Assembly: GCA_001723855.1 (NCBI GenBank)
Contig: MCBC01000108.1
Coordinates: 1 to 30,582, forward strand
Source of the DNA: Candidatus Altarchaeales archaeon WOR_SM1_86-2
GTDB lineage: Archaea > Altiarchaeota > Altiarchaeia > IMC4 > MCBC01
DNA: 30,582 nucleotides
Direction: 5' to 3'
Positions 25,272-30,582 of the stretch are shown here, one piece after another. Made by a program: the position numbers and the translations under genes. The notes under the pieces were generated by a model. That model did no database searches. It was not told the origin of the DNA and worked only from the letters and a program-made list of their open reading frames with translations. Position 1 is the stretch's first letter, and the number at the start of each line of letters is the position of its first letter.

Positions 25272-25391
25272 CCTATCCTTTATGGATATTCATTGTTATT
25301 TATTTTACGAATAAAGATAAATAAAAATGAAGGGGGTTGGTTGGGAGGCGGGTGCTGGGGCAACGCTATGGAGTAGCATTGGTGGTGCTAA
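25272..25391. repeat. Intermodule repeat R3 (junction palindrome plus hairpin)
   Basis: CCTATCCTTTATGGATATTCA at 25272-25292 abuts the first codon of the module-1 RHS tip. An AT-rich tract, a G-rich block and the hairpin CAACGCTAT-GGA-GTAGCATTG (about 25361-25381) follow. It lies just downstream, on the minus strand, of the SMI1/KNR4 gene. Confidence 0.75.
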
Positions 25392-25456
25392 CCCCTCGTC
25401 ATAGGGGCATTTGTTAAGTGATTTGATTGATTTCATTAATGTCGCCATCATTTTGA

Positions 25457-25957
25457 TTATTGCTCTTGCTTATATTCCAACCACGATTCAACTTTTTTAT
25501 TCAACCATTCAATGAAATTTTTGTTTATAACTTCATAGTTTTTAGTTAGATCATTTAAGTTTTCAAAAAATGTTTCATGATTCCATACCACAACTGGACA
25601 TTCTCCTTCCTCAAATTTATTGGTGTCAAAACAGTCATAATCTCCGTTCCCATAATCATAAAAGGGGATCAAGTTATTAGGGATATAGTAATTCGGTCGA
25701 TAATCATTTCTCAGTTCTAAAGTCAGCTTTACAATATTCATACCTTGATAATCAGGGTGGTCTTCACCTATCCCACAAATTACAAAGTGCCCGATACCCC
25801 CTCCATTAAAATCCTGTAGGAAACGTTTATAGCTCTCTGGTAATTTTACACCTAATATCTTCTCTGCTTCTTTTATTTCCTCTATATTTGCCCCTTTCCT
25901 AAATTTGGTATCCTCTTGTATGGATAACAACTTAGTTTTTAGTTTTTTGTAATCCAT
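25457..25957 (-). CDS. SMI1/KNR4 (SUKH-1) immunity protein, module 2
   Basis: A 166-residue protein with the SUKH-1 signature: EIKEAEKILGVKLPESYKRFLQDFNGGGIG near 24-53, a central LIPFYDYGNGDYDCFD near 97-112 and CPVVVWNHE near 119-127. SUKH proteins are common immunity partners of nuclease toxins delivered by RHS and related systems. It begins 13 bp after the stop of the HNH-toxin RHS cassette at 25970, in the same direction. Inhibition of that nuclease is inferred from family and position. Confidence 0.9.
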   Translation of the reverse strand: MDYKKLKTKLLSIQEDTKFRKGANIEEIKEAEKILGVKLPESYKRFLQDFNGGGIGHFVICGIGEDHPDYQGMNIVKLTLELRNDYRPNYYIPNNLIPFYDYGNGDYDCFDTNKFEEGECPVVVWNHETFFENLNDLTKNYEVINKNFIEWLNKKVESWLEYKQEQ

Positions 25958-25969
25958 TTTATATTTAAT

Positions 25970-26791
25970 CTATGATCGTGCATGTAGTTCTCCGAAGTTT
26001 TCTAGATGTTCTGTCATAGTCATCGGCTCCAAATTACTAAAGTCATTTGTTCCACCTTCACTTAATAGTTTTTTGTGATGTAAGACCATTGGTTTCCCAT
26101 CGGACCCGTATGGGGCTTTGCCTTGCTTCATAAGTTCTAAATTTTGTTTACTCCATTTATCTGGATTCTTTGCAGCCTCTTGCTTCCAGTATTCTGGCTT
26201 TACTGTATTCTCAAATTCGGCCCTCTTCTTTTGCAATTCTTCCCCTGTCACTTTGGTTTGTTTTGAAGCATCTGCGCCTTTATCAGCATTACCTGCATCG
26301 CTCGCCTTATCCGTAGCCTTTGAAGCATCTGCTGTTTCATCCCCTGCCTTTGAAGCATCAGCCGCTTTATCCCCTGCCTTCGTAAACTTCAGACTCTTTA
26401 GTGGTTTGGTAGGGGGAAAATTCGTAAGAGCCCAAAAAGCATTCCCTGCTGAGGGCTCCTCTAGGAAATTTACAACATCAGCCCCTCCAAGAACCTCCCA
26501 TACTAAATCAGAAACCGTATCACCCTCACTCTGGACTTGGTATTGGTATAACGAGTCATAGAATGTTCCTTGCTCTTCGCATGTTGGACAGTATGTGCTC
26601 TCATGCCCAGTCGGATCAACATACTTCAACGGATTATTCAGCACATACGAATATCTATTTAGATATTGAGGGTTATAAATGTCAGGAATCACCGAATCGG
26701 GCTGCACAAACCTCCTCACCTCCGGCGAGTAATACCTCGCCCCATAGTAATACAACCCCGTCTCAGCATCCCTTTCCTGCCCCGTAAACAA
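25970..26791 (-). CDS. Orphan RHS tip with C-terminal HNH-type nuclease toxin, module 2
   Basis: 273 residues from a TTG (at 26791) inside FTGQERDAETG. RHS-core similarity continues upstream in the same frame to 26978 with no ATG, GTG or TTG, so the true start is unclear. The RHS core ends at NPLKYVDPTGHE. A linker with repeated short Ala/Asp/Lys units (KAADASKAGDETADASKATD) follows. The last ~90 residues form an HNH/LHH-type nuclease: PYGSDGKPMVLHHKKLLSEGG, then NDFSNLEPMTMTEH..NF, with the paired His residues typical of these DNases. Next to the SMI1/KNR4 gene it forms a complete toxin-immunity pair. Expression may need recombination onto a full RHS gene. Confidence 0.82.
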   Translation of the reverse strand: MFTGQERDAETGLYYYGARYYSPEVRRFVQPDSVIPDIYNPQYLNRYSYVLNNPLKYVDPTGHESTYCPTCEEQGTFYDSLYQYQVQSEGDTVSDLVWEVLGGADVVNFLEEPSAGNAFWALTNFPPTKPLKSLKFTKAGDKAADASKAGDETADASKATDKASDAGNADKGADASKQTKVTGEELQKKRAEFENTVKPEYWKQEAAKNPDKWSKQNLELMKQGKAPYGSDGKPMVLHHKKLLSEGGTNDFSNLEPMTMTEHLENFGELHARS

Positions 26792-26978
26792 ATACTTCTC
26801 CTTGCTCCCTCCTTCCCTTGTCGCACCATACGGGTAATACTTCGTCTTCTCAACCTCCTCTCCCGACTCATCGGTAATAACACTCGTACTGCCTAAATGA
26901 TCCGGGTGGATGAAGTATTTCTTTTCTGCTGCGCCGTCGCTTGTTTTCTTCGCAACTCTTTCTCCATTTATTTTTACT
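26792..26978 (-). repeat. 5' continuation of the module-2 RHS tip without a start codon
   Basis: Translating the minus strand gives INGERVAKKTSDGAAEKKYF, then IHPDHLGST..., in frame with the cassette at 25970-26791 and nearly the same as modules 1 and 3. The frame stays open through the adjoining repeat but contains no usual start codon. The similarity to the other tips ends abruptly at the junction repeat near 26978. Confidence 0.7.
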
Positions 26979-26981
26979 AAT

Positions 26982-27103
26982 CCTATCCTTTTGGGATATT
27001 CATATTTGTTAATTATTCTTGGAATAAAAATAAATAAAAATAAGGGAGGTGCTTGGGAGGAGGGTGCGGGGGCAACGCTACGGAGTGGTGTTGGTGATAC
27101 TAT
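26982..27103. repeat. Intermodule repeat R4 (junction palindrome plus hairpin)
   Basis: CCTATCCTTTTGGGATATTCA at 26982-27002, an AT-rich tract, a G-rich block and the hairpin CAACGCTAC-GGA-GTGGTGTTG (about 27073-27093). It separates the module-2 RHS tip from the membrane immunity gene of module 3. Confidence 0.75.
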
Positions 27104-27194
27104 GGCACTAATAGTCTCCAGTGGCTTGACTTAGAGCGATCCATTGTATTCATATTTGCTTTGATCAGTAGTAATCACTTTTACTTTGGGATGA

Positions 27195-27674
27195 TTATGG
27201 GCATGTAAGTGGTATCCTCAGCATCAAAAATATGTAAAAGACATAGATTATAATAAATGCCTTTTTTAATCCAAGTTTATATTTCTTTTGAAATACCTCT
27301 CCAACAAGTGAACCCGCCCATGTTGAGATAATCCCTAATGATAGGATACATAAAATATACCCAATTCTGAAATAACAATGCTCACCAATAGCCATGTATA
27401 ATAATAGCACTGTAAAATTAGATAATCCATAACCAAGTCCCGCTCTTGTTGAAACATCCTTTGATGTAAAGAAACCGACAACTGCAGCAGGAATGGAGAA
27501 CATAAAGTATATCCCTATGATAGCAACATCAAAAAGAGAAATTTCACTCGGAAGCGTAACCATTGTTAAAAAAATCAATATGAGGGAAAGAAAAAACATC
27601 GCTATGCTAATATATACATGGTAAATACTGGTTTCCCATATTTTCCTGATCAATCTCGTGTTAAACATTTTCAT
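27195..27674 (-). CDS. Small membrane protein, probable immunity protein of RHS module 3
   Basis: A 159-residue protein with four or five hydrophobic segments. I choose the ATG at 27674 because it overlaps the RHS stop as TAATG; a further-upstream start at 27695 would add seven residues. No family is recognised. Its position directly after the module-3 cassette, as with the HEAT and SMI1 genes of the other modules, points to an immunity role. A membrane immunity protein would suit a toxin acting at or through the membrane; this is inference. Confidence 0.7.
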   Translation of the reverse strand: MKMFNTRLIRKIWETSIYHVYISIAMFFLSLILIFLTMVTLPSEISLFDVAIIGIYFMFSIPAAVVGFFTSKDVSTRAGLGYGLSNFTVLLLYMAIGEHCYFRIGYILCILSLGIISTWAGSLVGEVFQKKYKLGLKKAFIIIYVFYIFLMLRIPLTCP

Positions 27675-28570
27675 TATATTATAGAATCTACCCAAGATTT
27701 TGCCCCAGAAACAACATTTGAAACGCCCTCTGAGATATAATATGCCGGCGTTCTTCTTTCTACCGGTTCTACATAAATATCTTCCTGTTCAGGAAGGTTA
27801 CTATACCAATTAGGTGCCTGACTTGGATTCTCATTCCAAGATTCTTTGTTAACTTCTTGTACACCTATTTCTCCCATGAATGCCTTAAAATTTTCCTCAA
27901 ATGATTTATCGGGATGGTCTAGGAGGTATAGCCCAAACATTGCACCTGCTGCATTAGATCTTGTGTCTTCATATGAAAAAGCACTCTTCCATTGGTTTTG
28001 GAAAAAATCTTCTCCTAATAATGGGAAATATGCCCCCCCTAATCCTGAATATATTTCGACTCCTGCTCCACATACCCCTTGTCCAACTTCAAGAAGTTCT
28101 CCCCCTCCCATCGCGAACCCAGCACCCACTACATCATAATTTTTGGATAGTTGAGCAGCATCAAAGAAATGATACATATCAATATGTCCATATTGAATTG
28201 TATAAACATATCTTTGTACATCTGGGTTTCTATGGTTCGCTGGATTATCGTAATATGCTCTGGTATCAGAGAGGGAATTAAATAGTGTTATATCGCTCAC
28301 ACTTCCCATCTGAGCCTTATTGGGTTCACGCCCAGTTGGATCGTTATACATTAATGGGTTGTTTAGAACATAAGAATACCGATTCAGATATTGGGGGTCA
28401 TAAGGTTCCATAATTACTGGATCCGCCTGCACAAACCTCCTAACCTCAGGCGAGTAATACCTCGCCCCGTAGTAATACAACCCCGTCTCGCTGTCATGCT
28501 CCTGCCCCGTGAACAAATACTTCTCCTTACTCCCGCCTTCCCTTGTCGCACCATACGGGTAATACTTCAT
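27674..28570 (-). CDS. Orphan RHS tip with unclassified C-terminal toxin, module 3
   Basis: 298 residues from an ATG (MKYYPYGATRE) inside the RHS core; the RHS reading frame extends upstream to about 28818 without a start codon. The RHS core ends at NPLMYNDPTGRE. The C-terminal ~220 residues are unlike modules 1 and 2: they include YTIQYGHIDMYHFFDAAQL near 103-121, a glycine-rich stretch (GAGFAMGGGELLEVG) and FSYEDTRSNAAGAMFG. Its HID and ED-SN motifs faintly recall DUF4056-type proteins, but I would not assign a family. It is probably a toxin by position, next to a membrane immunity gene. Confidence 0.75.
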   Translation of the reverse strand: MKYYPYGATREGGSKEKYLFTGQEHDSETGLYYYGARYYSPEVRRFVQADPVIMEPYDPQYLNRYSYVLNNPLMYNDPTGREPNKAQMGSVSDITLFNSLSDTRAYYDNPANHRNPDVQRYVYTIQYGHIDMYHFFDAAQLSKNYDVVGAGFAMGGGELLEVGQGVCGAGVEIYSGLGGAYFPLLGEDFFQNQWKSAFSYEDTRSNAAGAMFGLYLLDHPDKSFEENFKAFMGEIGVQEVNKESWNENPSQAPNWYSNLPEQEDIYVEPVERRTPAYYISEGVSNVVSGAKSWVDSII

Positions 28571-28818
28571 CTCCTCAACCTCCTCTCCCGACTCATTGGT
28601 GATAACACTTGTACTGCCTAAGTGATCCCCATGAATGAAGTATTTCTTTTCTGCTGCGCCGTCGCTTGTTTTCTTCGCAACTCTTTCCCCGTTGGCGTAG
28701 TAGTAGGATGTATTTATTTCCGTGCCGTTTGAATAGACCGTTGTTTCAAAGTGTTTGCCGATGTAGTATGTTGTTTTATTTGCTCCGTCATTGTTTTTGT
28801 CGCTTGAGTTTTTTTACT
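28571..28818 (-). repeat. 5' continuation of the module-3 RHS tip without a start codon
   Basis: The minus strand encodes NSSDKNNDGANKTTYYIGKH, then FETTVYSNGTEINTSYYYANG and the core, closely matching module 1, in frame with 27674-28570. A TAA stop in the junction repeat precedes it and no usual start codon occurs. The 5' break point differs from those of modules 1 and 2. Confidence 0.7.
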
Positions 28819-28821
28819 AAT

Positions 28822-28920
28822 CCTATCCTTTTGGGATATTCACTCTCTTTATTTGTTTTTATTCTAATAATAAAATAAATAATAAAAATTTAGTGCCGAA
28901 AGCACTAAATTAAAAACAAT
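28822..28920. repeat. Intermodule repeat R5 and shared toxin-antitoxin leader
   Basis: CCTATCCTTTTGGGATATTCA at 28822-28842, then the same AT-rich leader as at 22367-22457 and the palindrome at 28887-28911. It lies back-to-back with the module-3 RHS tip on one side and the antitoxin ATG at 28926 on the other. Confidence 0.75.
28887..28911 (+). promoter_or_regulatory. Perfect palindrome, candidate operator of toxin-antitoxin operon 2
   Basis: AATTTAGTGC, CGAAA, GCACTAAATT: the same 10-base arms as at 22433-22457 with a different centre, 14 bases before the ATG at 28926. Conservation of the arms with a changed centre suggests selection on the palindrome itself. Confidence 0.65.
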
Positions 28921-28925
28921 CAAAA

Positions 28926-29165
28926 ATGAAAGGTAGCGTATCAGTACAAACAACCTTGGAAAAGACGAAATATGAGCAACTTTTAGGATTATCAGATAGT
29001 TTAGGGTTGAGTGTGGAGGCGGTTGTGAGAAAGGCCATCACTATGTTGTTGAAGGAAAAAAAAGGCGAAAAGGAGGATCCTCTGTTTACAACAAAACCTG
29101 TTGACTTTGGAACAGTCACATCGCCCGAAATGATAGATGATGTGATTTACGGGAAGGTAAAATGA
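28926..29165 (+). CDS. Probable VapB-like antitoxin of the PIN-domain toxin
   Basis: A 79-residue protein. The N-terminal VSVQTTLEKTKYEQLLGLSDSLGLSVEAVVRKAI has the strand-helix-helix character of a ribbon-helix-helix DNA-binding domain. The C-terminal half (DPLFTTKPVDFG, then MIDDVIYGKVK) looks like the toxin-binding tail seen in VapB proteins. It overlaps the PIN gene by 4 nt (ATGA). The palindrome just upstream is a likely operator. Family assignment is by architecture, not a confident motif match. Confidence 0.75.
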   Translation: MKGSVSVQTTLEKTKYEQLLGLSDSLGLSVEAVVRKAITMLLKEKKGEKEDPLFTTKPVDFGTVTSPEMIDDVIYGKVK

Positions 29166-29575
29166 TGGTTGATACTTCTGCATGGGTGGCATATTACAAT
29201 ACCAAAGATGTGAATCATGAAAATGCCGTTAAGATAATCGATGATATAAAGAAGGGTCTTTTTAAACTCAAGAAATTATACACTACTGATTATATATTTG
29301 CAGAGACCATAATCATGATTTTAAGATCTACTAAAAGACCAGAAATAGCCGAGATGGTTGGTGAAGTTATATTAAATTCCAAATATGTGGAAGTTTTAAA
29401 AGTTACGGAAAATGACATCAAAGAAGCATGGAAATTCTTTAAGAAGCATAAACATCGATTTTACAGTTTTACGGATTGCACAACCTTTGTCTTGATGAAA
29501 AGATATGGAATAAAGAGAGCATTTACATTTGATGAACACTTCAGAGAGGCAGGGTTTGAGTTGGCGGGGGAATAA
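29162..29575 (+). CDS. VapC-like PIN-domain RNase toxin
   Basis: A 137-residue PIN-domain protein. Metal-binding acidic residues are visible in order: D4 in MVDTSAW, E47 near DYIFAET, D101 in FTDCTTF and D118 in TFDEHF. The length is typical for VapC, whose members cut tRNA or rRNA. It is coupled to the antitoxin by an ATGA overlap. The ATG at 29165 (M2) is an equally possible start. Unlike the DUF3368 toxin of operon 1, this frame is intact. Confidence 0.9.
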   Translation: MMVDTSAWVAYYNTKDVNHENAVKIIDDIKKGLFKLKKLYTTDYIFAETIIMILRSTKRPEIAEMVGEVILNSKYVEVLKVTENDIKEAWKFFKKHKHRFYSFTDCTTFVLMKRYGIKRAFTFDEHFREAGFELAGE

Positions 29576-29593
29576 AAACAAGTAAATAAAATT

Positions 29594-29643
29594 GGAGGAG
29601 GGTGCGGTGGCAACGCTACTGGGGAGTAGCGTTGGCTGTGCTA
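29594..29643. repeat. Partial intermodule repeat R6 with a perfect hairpin
   Basis: GGAGGAGGGTGCGGTGGCAACGC and following bases match the G-rich and hairpin part of repeats R2-R4, but the junction palindrome half is missing. The hairpin CAACGCTACT-GGGG-AGTAGCGTTG (29611-29634) is perfect here. It lies at the 3' end of the leucine-rich gene on the minus strand. Confidence 0.7.
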
Positions 29644-30441
29644 TTGCCAATAGTGTTTTTGGTCTTTCCCTTTATAATTTTTACAATTAAATACCTCCAC
29701 CTTGACATCTTTATTCTTTAACCAATCCAAATCCGTCAAATGGGGTTGTGTATCAAAGGTTAAATGCTTTAAATACTTCATGTTATTAATTGGTTCTAAG
29801 TTCTCAATTTTTAATAATCTCACCCGAGTAAAACTCAATTTTTCAATTTTTCCAATCCGCGGCAAATCATATAAATTTTTTGTGCCCCCTAGCATGAAAT
29901 GAAGTTCTTTCAAATTTTCAAGAGGGTAGAGAAATTTTAATGATTTCAAGGTCATCATTGAAAATGTCAACTTTTCAAGTTGAGGCATATTTCCAATTAT
30001 TTCTATATCCTTTATTTTCCCACATGCAAACAAACTCCTCAGATTTTTTTGATTTTGTATTTCATGGATCCTAATTATCCTAATTACTCCACCAATTCCC
30101 AAACTTTCCAAATCCAAGTACTTATTAATTGGTTTTAATGGAATTTGATCGTATAAATCAACCCCTAAATTTTTAAGGCTGGGGAGGAACTCCAAGAAGT
30201 CAAGATTATCAAACGCCCATTTACCATTAAATACATTCCTAAGACCCGCAGTTGGATATTTAGTAAGTATGTAATCATTGATTAGTTTTAATGTATACGG
30301 ATCCACTTCAAAACGATGCATAAACTGAATTTGTCTAATGCCCCATTGGGGATTGACTTTCCCTAATATTTTGTCAATATCTTCCTTGGCGATGTTATCT
30401 CTTAGATTTAATACAACACCATTCAAACTCCATTTATCCAT
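29641..30441 (-). CDS. Leucine-rich-repeat-like protein, probable immunity gene of a fourth module
   Basis: A 266-residue protein with irregular leucine-rich-type repeats over about 85-250: LEFLPSLKNLGVDL, LESLGIGGVIRI, MPQLEKLTFSMMTLKSL, LENLKELHFML and MKYLKHLTFDT. The first 80 residues form a separate alpha/beta region. There is no signal peptide or membrane segment. By analogy with the HEAT, SMI1 and membrane genes it occupies the immunity position, being followed by the conserved intermodule hairpin. Its toxin partner would lie upstream, at or beyond the right edge. Confidence 0.7.
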   Translation of the reverse strand: MDKWSLNGVVLNLRDNIAKEDIDKILGKVNPQWGIRQIQFMHRFEVDPYTLKLINDYILTKYPTAGLRNVFNGKWAFDNLDFLEFLPSLKNLGVDLYDQIPLKPINKYLDLESLGIGGVIRIIRIHEIQNQKNLRSLFACGKIKDIEIIGNMPQLEKLTFSMMTLKSLKFLYPLENLKELHFMLGGTKNLYDLPRIGKIEKLSFTRVRLLKIENLEPINNMKYLKHLTFDTQPHLTDLDWLKNKDVKVEVFNCKNYKGKDQKHYWQ

Positions 30442-30575
30442 ATTCTCTTTTTTATTAAATTTGTTTCCATTTTATTTTTAACCCATGTTTCCCACCCAAA
30501 ACGAAAACCAACCCCCTCTAAGGGGATTGTTCTTTTAATTTTCGGTATTACATAACTTCTTTCTTCACTATTTTC
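30423..30575 (-). CDS. Possible C-terminal end of the upstream toxin gene
   Basis: The minus strand encodes NSEERSYVIPKIKRTIPLEG, then VGFRFGWETWVKN and a basic tail ending INGV before TGA at 30423-30425, overlapping the start of the leucine-rich gene by about 19 bases. The composition looks like real protein and the overlap fits a toxin-immunity pair. However, a TAG lies in the same frame near 30575, so this is either a decayed gene or a coincidence. No family recognised. Confidence 0.3.
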   Translation of the reverse strand, partial: ENSEERSYVIPKIKRTIPLEGVGFRFGWETWVKNKMETNLIKKRIWINGV

Positions 30576-30582
30576 CTACCTT

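Noticed and set aside
27061..27180. Short minus-strand frame ending in DQSKYEYNGSL near the membrane immunity gene
   Set aside because: It lacks a start and is interrupted upstream; it may be a remnant of an older immunity gene but cannot be supported.
22367..28842. Possible CRISPR array based on five copies of CCTATCC...GGATATTCA
   Set aside because: Copies are hundreds to thousands of bases apart with genes between them, and no cas genes are present.

Overview
This is an archaeal chromosome segment. The evidence is a complete archaeal-type 16S rRNA gene, a group II chaperonin (thermosome), ribosomal proteins S24e and S27ae, a deoxyhypusine-synthase-family enzyme, a pyruvoyl-dependent arginine decarboxylase, TATA-like promoters and T-run terminators. 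The 16S gene is not followed by tRNA-Ala, 23S or 5S; it ends in a T-rich stretch and a surface-protein gene. That split rRNA arrangement and the sequence character fit a deep euryarchaeal, Altiarchaeota-like or DPANN-like lineage, but I cannot fix the taxon from sequence alone.

Layout. 1-6218: start of a minus-strand gene, then a plus-strand run of a metallophosphoesterase, a P-type cation ATPase, a DUF21-CBS (CNNM/CorC-like) membrane protein and an MFS transporter. 6219-9967: a stress block with an Hsp20 chaperone, a tiny Cys-rich protein, the thermosome, an NAD(P)H-hydrate dehydratase and a second copy of the Cys-rich protein. 10228-16828: a tightly overlapping five-gene operon: radical-SAM lysine-aminomutase-like/ATP-grasp fusion, ATP-grasp/GNAT fusion, nucleotidyltransferase/CDP-alcohol phosphotransferase fusion, deoxyhypusine-synthase-like protein and pyruvoyl arginine decarboxylase. 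A decayed third copy of the Cys-rich gene follows. 17000-18740: the 16S unit with promoter, flanking processing stem and T-rich end. 18786-22272: three consecutive hairpins, a large secreted membrane-anchored protein, then S24e (with a long Lys/Glu tail) and S27ae.

22273-30582 is an accessory island. It has two plus-strand toxin-antitoxin operons (UPF0175/DUF3368, the toxin frameshifted; and a small antitoxin with a PIN toxin) that share the same upstream region and a perfect palindrome. Between and beside them, on the minus strand, lies an array of orphan RHS tips. Each tip is joined to a different C-terminal toxin and followed by a different immunity-type gene (HEAT repeat, SMI1/KNR4, membrane protein, and a leucine-rich protein at the edge). 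A conserved spacer of about 120-125 bp separates the modules. It carries an AATATCC...GGATAG palindrome exactly at the RHS junction and a hairpin after each immunity gene.

Two things stand out. The first is the operon that combines beta-lysine-type chemistry, two Ddl-like ligases, an acetyltransferase, a CDP-alcohol transferase and agmatine/deoxyhypusine-type enzymes; it looks like an undescribed pathway for a beta-amino-acid or polyamine conjugate. The second is the repeat-bounded RHS toxin/immunity cassette array in an archaeon.
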